A model generated the notes under the pieces. That model ran no database searches, had not been told where the DNA came from, and worked only from the letters and a program-made list of their open reading frames with translations. Positions 1-7,413 of a stretch of DNA of 64,000 bases are shown piece after piece. The stretch's first letter is position 1, and every line of letters begins with the position of its first letter. A program made the translations under genes and the position numbers. This stretch comes from Thermanaerothrix daxensis (lineage in GTDB: Bacteria > Chloroflexota > Anaerolineae > Anaerolineales > Anaerolineaceae): positions 620,001-684,000 of the forward strand of contig NZ_LGKO01000005.1 in assembly GCF_001306145.1 (NCBI RefSeq), given 5' to 3'.

Positions 1-1155
1 GAGAAACTCACCCTTCTCTCTCAAGATCACGACCTGGAAGTGGATGAAGAGCCAAATGTCGGGCGTGAGACATTACCGGCTTGCCATACCTCACGTGCTT
101 CTGGTGCTGCTTCGCGCCTATTAGACCACATCAGCCATGTAATACTTAGTGGGGGGCAAAAGGTTCCGGTACTCAAGGTGCTGTTGACCTCCGTATGTGA
201 GTACAACTGTGCCTATTGTCCATTCCGTGCTGGGCGTGATTTTCGGCGTGCCACGTTTGCACCTGAAGAACTGGCACAAGCCTTTCTCCAAATTTATCGG
301 GCTGGTCTGGTCAAGGGGTTGTTCCTGTCCTCTGGGGTTGTAGGAGGTGGGGTACGCACCCAGGATCGCCTGATCGCCACGGCAGAAATTCTACGCAACA
401 GGTTAGGGTTTGATGGTTACTTGCATCTCAAACTCATGCCCGGCGCCGAGGCCGCACAGGTGGAGCATGCCGTGGCTTTGGCGTCGCGCGTTTCGATCAA
501 CCTGGAAATGCCGGGAGCCACCTACTTAAAGCAACTGGCTCCTCGTAAAGCACCGGGTAGCGCGTTGCTGGAACCCTTGCAGCAGGCCCACCGGGCGGCC
601 CAAAACTTGCAGTTCGGCCCAAAGCGCCGGAGGGTTTCATTGAGCACCCAGTTTGTGGTGGGGATCGGCGAAACGGATGCGGAACTCTTGAGGACAACCG
701 CCTATCTTTATCGGCAACTGGGGCTGAGTCGGGTTTACTACTCGGCCTTTCATCCCATTGCCCAAACCCCGCTGGAAGATCATCCCCCGGAGAATCCGGT
801 GCGTGCTCTGCGCCTTTACCAGGCTTCATTCCTGCTGCGCGATTACGGCTTTTCCTTTGAGGAACTACCTTTGACCGCAGGGGGAAGGTTGGACCTGAAC
901 GTTGACCCCAAAACGGCCTGGGCACGCCAATATCTCACCCACCCCCTGGAGGTTAACCGCGCCTCGCGTGAGGAATTGTTACGCGTTCCTGGAATTGGGC
1001 CGAAATCGGCACAAGCAATCGTTCGTGCTCGTCGTTTCACCCGCTTGCGCGACTTGCAACAATTGCGTCAATTAGGGGTGAACGTCAATCGGGCTGTCCC
1101 CTATCTTCTATTGGATGGACACCACCCCGAACAACAACTAACCTTAGGCTTTTAG
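1..1155 (+). CDS. Radical SAM protein with C-terminal helix-hairpin-helix, putative DNA modification/repair type (5' partial)
   Basis: The reading frame is open to the first base of the window, and the codons before the GTG at 40 look like the family's usual N-terminus, so the true start is probably upstream. Counting from GTG-40, a radical SAM cluster motif CEYNCAYC supplies Cys53, Cys57 and Cys60, followed by PFRAGRDFRR. Near the C-terminus (about residues 305-340) is a helix-hairpin-helix segment, EELLRVPGIGPKSAQAI, typical of DNA-binding proteins. This combination matches the 'putative DNA modification/repair radical SAM protein' family, which is often paired with a uracil-DNA-glycosylase-like gene; any such partner would lie outside the window. 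The stop (TAG 1153-1155) directly abuts the next gene. The family assignment is confident, but the reaction is unknown. Confidence 0.85.
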   Translation, partial: EKLTLLSQDHDLEVDEEPNVGRETLPACHTSRASGAASRLLDHISHVILSGGQKVPVLKVLLTSVCEYNCAYCPFRAGRDFRRATFAPEELAQAFLQIYRAGLVKGLFLSSGVVGGGVRTQDRLIATAEILRNRLGFDGYLHLKLMPGAEAAQVEHAVALASRVSINLEMPGATYLKQLAPRKAPGSALLEPLQQAHRAAQNLQFGPKRRRVSLSTQFVVGIGETDAELLRTTAYLYRQLGLSRVYYSAFHPIAQTPLEDHPPENPVRALRLYQASFLLRDYGFSFEELPLTAGGRLDLNVDPKTAWARQYLTHPLEVNRASREELLRVPGIGPKSAQAIVRARRFTRLRDLQQLRQLGVNVNRAVPYLLLDGHHPEQQLTLGF

Positions 1156-1662
1156 TTGCGGAATGAGGGAATCGTGCCAACTGCAGCCGAAGTCTTTCTG
1201 GCAGAACGTGGCATCCCATACCGTCGGTTTGTTCACCAACGGCCACCAGAGAATCTGGAACAAGCGGCTGCTGAGCGCGGTCAGCGTCTGGATCAGGTGG
1301 TGCGCACACTGCTCTTTCGCACGGCTGAAGGAGAGTTTGTGATGGCCCTCATTCCTGGTGGATTTCATGTTCATTGGCCTGCCCTGCGGCAGTACTTGAG
1401 GCAGCGCCGTTTGACGCTTGCCTCTGATGAGGAGGTGGTCAGGGTCACCGGTTATGTGCCGGGTAGCGTTTCACCTTTTGGCCTGCCGACCCCGCTTCGT
1501 ATTCTGGTTGACCCAAGTGTCTTTGCGTTCGAAGAGATCTCATTGGGGTCGGGGCAACCGGGGGTGGCCATTATATTACGGCGAGAAGATCTGATCAACG
1601 CATTGGAAAGATTTGAACTGGTCAACCTGAAGGGGGAGAAGCAAACCCAGGAGGGTGACTGA
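1156..1662 (+). CDS. YbaK/EbsC-type aminoacyl-tRNA deacylase domain protein
   Basis: A 168-residue protein with the YbaK/ProX fold throughout: an N-terminal segment FLAERGIPYRRFVHQRP, a central strand region, and a conserved turn GYVPGSVSPFGLP where family members carry their G-x-x-P-G-x-x-P-P/F signature. Relatives hydrolyse mischarged aminoacyl-tRNAs (for example Cys- or Ala-tRNAPro) in the cytoplasm. The frame opens with TTG at 1156, immediately after the radical SAM stop; an in-frame GTG at 1174 is the alternative start. Translational coupling with the upstream gene is likely. Substrate specificity cannot be read from the sequence. Confidence 0.82.
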   Translation: MRNEGIVPTAAEVFLAERGIPYRRFVHQRPPENLEQAAAERGQRLDQVVRTLLFRTAEGEFVMALIPGGFHVHWPALRQYLRQRRLTLASDEEVVRVTGYVPGSVSPFGLPTPLRILVDPSVFAFEEISLGSGQPGVAIILRREDLINALERFELVNLKGEKQTQEGD

Positions 1663-1691
1663 GCAAAACAATATAATATGGTGTAATTTGT

Positions 1692-1697
1692 TATAAT
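1692..1697 (+). promoter_or_regulatory. Candidate -10 box (TATAAT) just upstream of the rhodanese gene
   Basis: A perfect TATAAT ends 7 bases before the GTG start at 1705, so transcription would begin at or within a base or two of the start codon, suggesting a leaderless mRNA. No convincing -35 hexamer is visible at the normal distance. No ribosome binding site precedes the GTG, which fits a leaderless start. Confidence 0.45.
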
Positions 1698-1704
1698 TAG
1701 AGTT

Positions 1705-2223
1705 GTGAAAACATCATCTACTCGTTCTCCCATTAAAGCGAATAAAACAAAAGATCGCCCTTCACGTCGTATAGCCCCATGGATTTTTATCCTAGTGGGC
1801 CTGGTGTTGATGGCTTATGGTGCATGGGGCTTTTGGACCCAGAACCAGTCATCTGGGGTAGGTGGAACACTACCCGCGACCCAGGTGGCGAATATCCCCT
1901 ACCCAGAAGTTAAGCGCATTCCTCTAGAGGAAGCCAAACGCGCTTATGATGAGGGCAGTGCCGTGTTTCTGGATGTGCGACCGGCCAGTGCCTACTCAGC
2001 CGCTCACATCCCAGGTGCGCTCAATATCCCATTGAATGAGTTGCCGCAAAGGATTCGCGAGTTAGATCCGCAACGACCCATTATTACCTACTGTACTTGA
2101 CCTGCCGAAGAGTCGAGCGCCCGTGCGGCGCAATACCTCTTAGAACGGGGCTTTACCGATGTAAAGCCAATTTTGGGCGGATTCGCAGCCTGGAGCGATG
2201 CTGGATATCCGATTGAGCCCTAG
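1705..2223 (+). CDS. Membrane-anchored rhodanese-domain protein, probable selenoprotein (in-frame TGA at 2098-2100)
   Basis: Translated through the TGA, the gene encodes 172 residues: a basic N-terminus, one membrane segment (about residues 24-43), then a rhodanese domain (about 68-172). The conventional ORF stops at 2100 in the middle of the active-site loop, directly after Cys130-Thr131. The frame continues without a break for another 40 codons with clear rhodanese sequence (PAEESSARAAQYLLERGF, then LGGFAAW) to a TAG at 2221-2223. Relatives have Cys at the TGA position (YC-x-C-P pattern), and Sec-containing rhodaneses are known. A hairpin follows the TGA (see next entry). The alternatives are a nonsense mutation or a sequencing error (TGC/TGT to TGA); the preserved downstream frame argues against an old pseudogene. 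It probably acts outside or at the face of the membrane in sulfur or selenium transfer or thiol redox chemistry. Confidence 0.75.
2098..2131 (+). promoter_or_regulatory. UGA codon plus candidate bacterial SECIS hairpin
   Basis: Seventeen to thirty-one bases after the TGA lies a perfect 5-bp GC stem (GCGCC at 2117-2121 and GGCGC at 2127-2131) closed by the 5-base loop CGTGC. The loop begins about 22 bases after the TGA and has G at its second position. Bacterial SECIS elements sit just downstream of the UGA and typically carry a G early in the apical loop, so geometry and loop content fit. The stem is short and GC-rich stems arise by chance in such sequence, so this is supportive and not decisive. 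Confidence 0.5.
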
Positions 2224-2274
2224 TCCAGCGGGTTGGGTGGCAAAAGCCCCTGATCTTCTGCTCTAGCATTGCGT

Positions 2275-2280
2275 TATAAT
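2275..2280 (+). promoter_or_regulatory. Candidate -10 box (TATAAT) for the Hsp70/DUF1257 cassette
   Basis: A TATAAT within gcgttataat lies 46 bases before the GTG start at 2327, in the only sizeable gap (2224-2326) before the five-gene cassette. No good -35 hexamer is visible, so this is a weak call based on the -10 match and position. Confidence 0.35.
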
Positions 2281-2326
2281 CGAATCAGCCCACCGGATTG
2301 GGTGGGTAAAGTACGATATTGGGTCT

Positions 2327-3922
2327 GTGAAATCAAAGATGGGTGGCAGATTAGCGGTTGATTTTGGTACCTCGAATACGGTTCTGGCCCTTTGGGATGC
2401 CGAGGCCCAGGAGCCGAGACTTTTGCATTTACCGGAATACAGTCGTCTGCAAGAGGGGGAGGGAGAAGCTGTTTCCTGTATTCCCTCGATCATCCATTAT
2501 GTGGATGAGCAGCACTTCTGGATCGGGCAGCAGGTTTTTGCACGCGGGTTATATGATTCTCCTCGCACGCTACGCTGGATGAAGCGCTACATCAGTCACC
2601 GCTCTCCCCTGCGCCTGCGCATTGGGCAGCGCGAGATCAGTCCGGCTGATGCAGGGTGCGATTTTCTACGCACGGTGCTGTTTTTTGCCCTCGAGGATTT
2701 ACATCCAGATGAAGAGGTGGCTTTTAGCGTGCCTGTGGAGGCGTTTGAACATTACCAAAACTGGTTGCTGGCTTTGGCCGAGACGCTGGGGATCCAGCGG
2801 TTCCGGATCATTGATGAACCATCGGCAGCAGCTCTGGGATATGGATTGCACTTGCATCCCGGTCAGGTGTACCTGATCTTTGATTTTGGCGGGGGCAGCC
2901 TGGATGTTTCGGTGGTCCAACTGGATAGGGATTCTGATATCCCTGGGCGTCACTGCCGGGTATTGGGAAAGGCAGGTCGTGATCTAGGTGGGGCACGTAT
3001 TGACCAGTGGTTATATCAAGAGATTCTACGCCGTCACAATCGTTCCGAGGACGAGAAGGCGGTACGGGAACAGAGCACGCAATTGTTGGTGTGCAGCGAA
3101 CGTTTGAAAGAGCGTCTTTCTTTTGAGGAAACGGTAGCCCTGGAGGCAGTGCCCCTTTCTGATGGGAGCGCGCTTTCGGTTCAATTCTCGCGAGAAGAAT
3201 TTGAGCAACTGCTGGAAGCCCACGGGTTGTTTACTGAAATCCATCGCACCATTCGCCTGGCCCTGAATCAGGCGCACGAGCGCGGTTACGACGAAGATCA
3301 GATTCAGGCTGTACTCTTGATCGGAGGGAGCAGCCGCATTCCGGCCGTCCAGCGGCTTCTGCGGCAGATGTTTGGCCGGGAGCGCGTAATGTTGCATCGG
3401 CCTTTGGAGGCCGTGGCGCTGGGAACCGCTGCCTTTGTAGCCGGGGTGGAAATTTTTGATTACATTCAACACGATTATGCCATTCGTTATGTAGATCCAC
3501 ACAAGGGCAGTTATGATTATCGCATTATCGTTCCCAAAGGCACTCCGTATCCAACCCCGGCGCCGGTGGCACGGCTGACCATCAAAGCGGCATACGACGG
3601 TCAGCAGCGCCTGGGTTTGGCCATTTTTGAGATCGGGGACTCTCATCCTCAAACTGCGCCAGGGGTGGAACTGGTCTTTGACCCAGCGGGATCGGTACGG
3701 TTGCTTCCGCTCAGCGTGCAGGAGCAGGAAGCGCGCACCCGATTTTGGATGAACGAAACCAATCCCACTTTTCTGGTGGCTGATCCCCCTGCGACCCAGG
3801 GGGAGCCCCGTTTTGAGGTGGAGTTCTTTGTGGATGCTAATAAACGTCTGGTTATCAATGCGCGCGACCTGTACCGCCAGCATTGGGTTTTACGTGCTGC
3901 GCCAGTGGTGCGGCTTTCGTGA
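2327..3922 (+). CDS. Hsp70/DnaK-like ATPase protein
   Basis: A 531-residue actin-fold ATPase of the Hsp70 family. The phosphate-1 loop is VDFGTSNTVLALWD (about residues 11-24), the connect motif IIDEPSAAALGYG is near residue 163, phosphate-2 IFDFGGGSLDVSVV is near residue 186, and the adenosine motif LIGGSSRIPAVQRLL is near residue 331. The nucleotide-binding domain is complete, but the region after about residue 370 is shorter than in DnaK (which runs to about 610-640 residues) and diverged, so the peptide-binding and lid regions are reduced or replaced. The start is GTG-2327 or ATG-2339 (MGGRLAVDFG). It is the first gene of a tight cassette with DUF1257, DUF2997, a radical SAM protein and a WD40 protein and probably serves that system. 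No DnaJ or GrpE gene is nearby. Confidence 0.85.
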   Translation: MKSKMGGRLAVDFGTSNTVLALWDAEAQEPRLLHLPEYSRLQEGEGEAVSCIPSIIHYVDEQHFWIGQQVFARGLYDSPRTLRWMKRYISHRSPLRLRIGQREISPADAGCDFLRTVLFFALEDLHPDEEVAFSVPVEAFEHYQNWLLALAETLGIQRFRIIDEPSAAALGYGLHLHPGQVYLIFDFGGGSLDVSVVQLDRDSDIPGRHCRVLGKAGRDLGGARIDQWLYQEILRRHNRSEDEKAVREQSTQLLVCSERLKERLSFEETVALEAVPLSDGSALSVQFSREEFEQLLEAHGLFTEIHRTIRLALNQAHERGYDEDQIQAVLLIGGSSRIPAVQRLLRQMFGRERVMLHRPLEAVALGTAAFVAGVEIFDYIQHDYAIRYVDPHKGSYDYRIIVPKGTPYPTPAPVARLTIKAAYDGQQRLGLAIFEIGDSHPQTAPGVELVFDPAGSVRLLPLSVQEQEARTRFWMNETNPTFLVADPPATQGEPRFEVEFFVDANKRLVINARDLYRQHWVLRAAPVVRLS

Positions 3923-3943
3923 GGTAGGCTTGAGGGTAAGCAA

Positions 3944-4321
3944 ATGTCACACATTTCACGGCTCAAGACCAGGTTTGTAGAGAAGCGTTACCTGCTCGAA
4001 GCCCTGCGGGATTTGGGCTATGAGCCAGAGGAGGGGGATCTGGAAATCCACAGCGTGCGTGGAAAGCGCACGGCAGTGGAGATTCGCATTCAGCCACCCC
4101 TAAGCTATCCAATTGGCTTTCGCAAAGTCAAAGGGGCTTATGAAATTGTGGCAGATTGGTTTGGCGTGATGGGGGTTCGTCCTCGGGAGTTTAAGCAGCA
4201 ACTGGCTCAGCGCTATGCCTACCATGCAGCACGTGACCAACTTGAAGCTCAGGGTTTTACGCTGGTGGAGGAAACCAATGAGGCCGGCCAAATCCATTTG
4301 CTGTTGCGCCGGATTGGGTAA
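3944..4321 (+). CDS. DUF1257 (Ycf35-like) protein
   Basis: A 125-residue protein beginning MSHISRLKTRF, the characteristic opening of DUF1257/Ycf35 proteins (MSHFT-x-hK). It continues with LLEALRDLGYEPEEG, a central strand region, GAYEIVADWFGV, and a C-terminal stretch LEAQGFTLVEETNEAGQIHLLLR. The family occurs in cyanobacteria, plastids and scattered bacteria, and its biochemical role is unknown. It starts 21 bases after the Hsp70-like gene and 20 bases before DUF2997. DUF1257 and DUF2997 genes are commonly neighbours, so this pairing supports both assignments. Confidence 0.8.
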   Translation: MSHISRLKTRFVEKRYLLEALRDLGYEPEEGDLEIHSVRGKRTAVEIRIQPPLSYPIGFRKVKGAYEIVADWFGVMGVRPREFKQQLAQRYAYHAARDQLEAQGFTLVEETNEAGQIHLLLRRIG

Positions 4322-4341
4322 GGCAGGTAGGCAGGTGGACG

Positions 4342-4563
4342 ATGAGGATTGAGGAGATAGAAGTCACAATAGATCGGCAGGGGCGAGTGATCGTTGCCGT
4401 GCGCGGGGTCAAGGGCACGGTGTGTTTGACTTTAACCGAGGCCTTGGAGCGGGCATTGGGCGGTGAAATTCTCCAACGTGATATGACGGCCGAGGCATAT
4501 GAACCCTCTTCAACCGAGGTTCAGGACATCAATCACCTGGAAGTTAGAAAACCGGATTTATGA
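4342..4563 (+). CDS. DUF2997 small protein
   Basis: A 73-residue protein with the DUF2997 pattern: an N-terminal I-x-V-x-I-D-x-x-G strand (IEEIEVTIDRQGRVIVAV), then GVKGTVCLTLTEALERALGG containing the family's conserved single Cys in KG-x-x-C, and a charged tail. Its function is unknown. The stop overlaps the following radical SAM start in an ATGA arrangement (4560-4563), indicating translational coupling. Its size and single conserved Cys would suit a small substrate or carrier of the adjacent radical SAM protein, but this is only inference. Confidence 0.75.
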   Translation: MRIEEIEVTIDRQGRVIVAVRGVKGTVCLTLTEALERALGGEILQRDMTAEAYEPSSTEVQDINHLEVRKPDL

Positions 4564-5147
4564 GTGTTTCAGAAGGCGTTTTGCGTGTTCATCACATTGA
4601 ACCCCTGAGCCGGGCCAATGGGCCCGGGAGGCGCACGGTCATTTGGTTCCAGGGATGTAGCCTGGGATGTCCAGGTTGCTTCAATCCACAAACCCATCCC
4701 TTTGAGGGTGGGAAGGAATGGACGACAGAGGGGCTTTTTCGGAAGGTAAGGCGCTATGTACCTTTGAGCGAGGGACTGACCTTAAGCGGCGGTGAACCAC
4801 TGCAGCAGGGAGAGGCGTTGGTATCCTTTTTAGCCAGGGTGCGGCATCAAACCGCATGGTCGGTCATTCTATTGACAGGATACACGTGGGAAGAAATCCA
4901 GGCTTTACCTTGGGGAAATGCGGTATTGGACCATGTGGACGTGGTCATTGCGGGGCGCTATCAGCCTGAGCAACGGCTGGCGCGTGGCTTCATTGGTTCG
5001 GCCAACAAAACCGTGCATTTCTTGACCTCACGTTACACACTGTCTGATTTCTCTCAGGTGCCTGTAGCCGAGGTGATCATTGCACCAGATGGTGGGGTAC
5101 GCGTCACGGGGATAGATCCGGTGCATAGGGTGGGATGGCAACGATGA
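4560..5147 (+). CDS. Small radical SAM protein, 4Fe-4S single-cluster activase type
   Basis: A 195-residue radical SAM protein of the short NrdG/PflA-like group. The cluster motif CSLGCPGC gives Cys33, Cys37 and Cys40, preceded by the family hallmark GPGRRTVIWFQG. The SAM-binding GGE motif appears as LTLSGGEPLQQ. There is no extra SPASM or ferredoxin domain. Such proteins generate a glycyl radical on a partner enzyme or modify a small protein. No glycyl radical enzyme gene is in the window, so the target is unknown. It is coupled to the DUF2997 gene upstream (4-bp overlap) and overlaps the WD40 gene downstream. Confidence 0.85.
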   Translation: MSVSEGVLRVHHIEPLSRANGPGRRTVIWFQGCSLGCPGCFNPQTHPFEGGKEWTTEGLFRKVRRYVPLSEGLTLSGGEPLQQGEALVSFLARVRHQTAWSVILLTGYTWEEIQALPWGNAVLDHVDVVIAGRYQPEQRLARGFIGSANKTVHFLTSRYTLSDFSQVPVAEVIIAPDGGVRVTGIDPVHRVGWQR

Positions 5148-7399
5148 CCTCCTTGCGTGAGCAGTTGCAAAGCCTCTTCAGCGAGCCTTCCACTTGGGCT
5201 AGTCTCCCGCCGGAGTGGGTTGAGCGCCTGCTTTTACAAGGTGCCGTTGCCTTTTTGGAAGCAGAGGATGGACCTGAAGCCGATGAAATGTTGAAATTGG
5301 CAGTACGTACCTGTCCGATTGAGGATGTGCGAACTCTGGCGTTAAAAGCGTTGATTGCGCGGGCTACACAGCAGGGGCGTGAATCCAGTCGAGCGGTTTT
5401 ATTTGAACTGGCGGTAGAGGAAGATAATTCGGGCGCGGTAACATTGATTCGGGAACATGCTCTGCGCTGCTCACAACCCCGTTTGCAGGCTCTATTTAGT
5501 TTTCTGTATGAGGATGCGGAGGCATATTACCAGCATGATCCCTCCGGTGTACACGTAACCGCGACCTATCTTGAGAGCAAGGATGCATTGCTACGAGCGC
5601 GCTTGCTGAATGCAGCGCAGCGGCAGGGGTGGGGAGAATGGATTGAGATTGTTCGGATTCTGGAAGCCCCCACCGAAGAGGGGATGGAGGCCCTGGTTGA
5701 GCGCTATGCCCGGTTTACGCGCATTCGCGAACGGCAGTTAATCTTGCATTTCCTGGATCAACTGGCGCTACAAGGCAATGAAATCGCTCAAGAGGCATTG
5801 TGCGCTCTCTACCTGAAATACGAGGATGGGCAAGTCCTGCAAATCCTGCGTCAACGGGGCTATCTCCCCCGCAAAGCGGCCCAGCGGGCGCTGTTTTTCT
5901 TCCTGACACAGCAATGGGAGCGTTACGAAGCACTGGACCTGGACCAGCACTTACTGGCAATGGCTTACGAACAAGCGGCACCCCTGGTGCGCCGGCGTTT
6001 GCTCAATCTCAGCCGCTATACCGGACGAGTGGGTTGGTTGAGTGTGGTCCAGCGTGGTCATACCGTGCGCGGAATCCGCGATCTGAGTGATGCCGATTGG
6101 CAAAGTCTGGTGGCTCACTTGGCACAGGCAGAACGTTGGTCTGATCTGTGGAAAATCGCTCAGGTGGCGCCACCTTACTGGGGTGTCCAAATCTTGCATG
6201 TGCTAAAAGAAAAGGATTGGCGGCCCGCCGTATCTGAGGAGCAAGGTGCGTTTAATGCCTTGCTTGAACTGGCTGAAGCCTGCCGCTTGAATCCCCCGCA
6301 AATGCAACGGGTGGCAGTTTATCGCCCGCCGGTGGCCTCCGAACTGATGAGTTTTGCCGTCAATCGGGAAGGCACCTGGATGGCGGGCGGGACGCTTGAT
6401 GCCACCCTTTGGATCTGGGACCTGGTGGAATCCTCCTGGCCAGCGCGGCGTGTGGGAGGAGCATTGGGGCAGCCTCGCGTGCTAACCTTTAGTCCAGAGA
6501 GTGATTATCTTGTGGGGGGGTTCAATGATCACGTCATTCGAGTTTTTCGCCTTAGCGATGGTGCTCTGGTGAAAACTCTGACCGGACACACCGGGCTGAT
6601 TCGGGCTTTGGTGATGCACCCCGCAGGACGTGTTTTATTTAGTGCCGGGTTTGACGGGACAATCCGGGTGTGGCGGTTTCCCTTTGGCCCTCAATTGCGT
6701 CTGATCACCACGCCAGATGGTGAAGAGCTGTTTGGGTTGGGGATCAGCGAAGATGGAGAGCGACTGGTGAGCGCGGGCTCAGCCGGGGTGATTCGGGTGT
6801 GGCGCTGGACGGATGGTGCCTTGATCACCGAACTGCCCGATCAGGGTGAAACTCTGCTGGCGTTGGCCGTTAGCTCGGGTCAGCTGGGGGCTTCGTACAG
6901 TCGGGATGGTTGGCTGAGGGCTTGGAATATCGTCAATGGGCGACGCTTCTGGGAAGTGGCATGCGAGGGAACGCGCCTGAGTCATCTGTGCTTTCATCCT
7001 GAAGAACAGTTGCTTTTCAGCACGGATCTTGAGGGTGCCATTGCGGCCTGGAACATTTTCAGCGGGAAGGTGGTCTCTCGCCTGACAGAACCGGCCTCTC
7101 CTGGAGTGGGGCTGTGGATTCACCCGCAGGGACACCGCCTTTTCAGTGCTCATGCCTCTGGCGAGATCAACGTGTGGGATTTAGAGATGCTCTTACTGGC
7201 ACGTTCAGTGCCGCGTTTTCCGGCGGCTCTGCAGATTCCTTACCTGGAGCAAAAGTGGATGAAATCCACGACAGAGTCTCAGGGTTTAAAGGTTTGGCTG
7301 CGTTACCTTTTGGAGCTTTATCGCTGGTTGGCCCGATTTGACGTAGAGGTTGCCGAGCCAGTTGTGCTTGAAGTGGGGGAGTTCGATATTCAACTTTAA
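5135..7399 (+). CDS. Alpha-solenoid plus WD40-repeat protein
   Basis: A 754-residue protein in two parts. Residues about 1-390 are helical and Leu/Ala/Glu-rich, consistent with a HEAT- or TPR-like solenoid. Residues about 395-680 contain successive WD40-type repeats recognisable from endings such as TLWIWDLV, HVIRVFRLSDG, TIRVWRFPFG, GVIRVWRWTDG, WLRAWNIVNG, AIAAWNIFSG and EINVWDLEML, enough for one seven-bladed propeller. The C-terminal ~75 residues are unassigned. No enzymatic motif, signal peptide or membrane span is visible, so it is probably a cytoplasmic scaffold. The start is ATG-5135 (13-bp overlap with the radical SAM gene) or ATG-5144 (an exact ATGA overlap). It closes the Hsp70/DUF1257/DUF2997/radical SAM cassette. 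Confidence 0.8.
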   Translation: MATMTSLREQLQSLFSEPSTWASLPPEWVERLLLQGAVAFLEAEDGPEADEMLKLAVRTCPIEDVRTLALKALIARATQQGRESSRAVLFELAVEEDNSGAVTLIREHALRCSQPRLQALFSFLYEDAEAYYQHDPSGVHVTATYLESKDALLRARLLNAAQRQGWGEWIEIVRILEAPTEEGMEALVERYARFTRIRERQLILHFLDQLALQGNEIAQEALCALYLKYEDGQVLQILRQRGYLPRKAAQRALFFFLTQQWERYEALDLDQHLLAMAYEQAAPLVRRRLLNLSRYTGRVGWLSVVQRGHTVRGIRDLSDADWQSLVAHLAQAERWSDLWKIAQVAPPYWGVQILHVLKEKDWRPAVSEEQGAFNALLELAEACRLNPPQMQRVAVYRPPVASELMSFAVNREGTWMAGGTLDATLWIWDLVESSWPARRVGGALGQPRVLTFSPESDYLVGGFNDHVIRVFRLSDGALVKTLTGHTGLIRALVMHPAGRVLFSAGFDGTIRVWRFPFGPQLRLITTPDGEELFGLGISEDGERLVSAGSAGVIRVWRWTDGALITELPDQGETLLALAVSSGQLGASYSRDGWLRAWNIVNGRRFWEVACEGTRLSHLCFHPEEQLLFSTDLEGAIAAWNIFSGKVVSRLTEPASPGVGLWIHPQGHRLFSAHASGEINVWDLEMLLLARSVPRFPAALQIPYLEQKWMKSTTESQGLKVWLRYLLELYRWLARFDVEVAEPVVLEVGEFDIQL

Positions 7400-7413
7400 T
7401 TTGGGAATTCATC

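Noticed and set aside
1705-2100. Truncated rhodanese pseudogene ending at TGA 2098
   Set aside because: The frame after the TGA stays open and retains strong family sequence, and TGA sits at a known Cys/Sec position. A pseudogene is less likely than a Sec codon, although not excluded.
3026-3883. Long minus-strand open frame inside the Hsp70-like gene
   Set aside because: It overlaps a protein with full Hsp70 motifs on the other strand, has no recognisable domain, and its composition matches a shadow frame.
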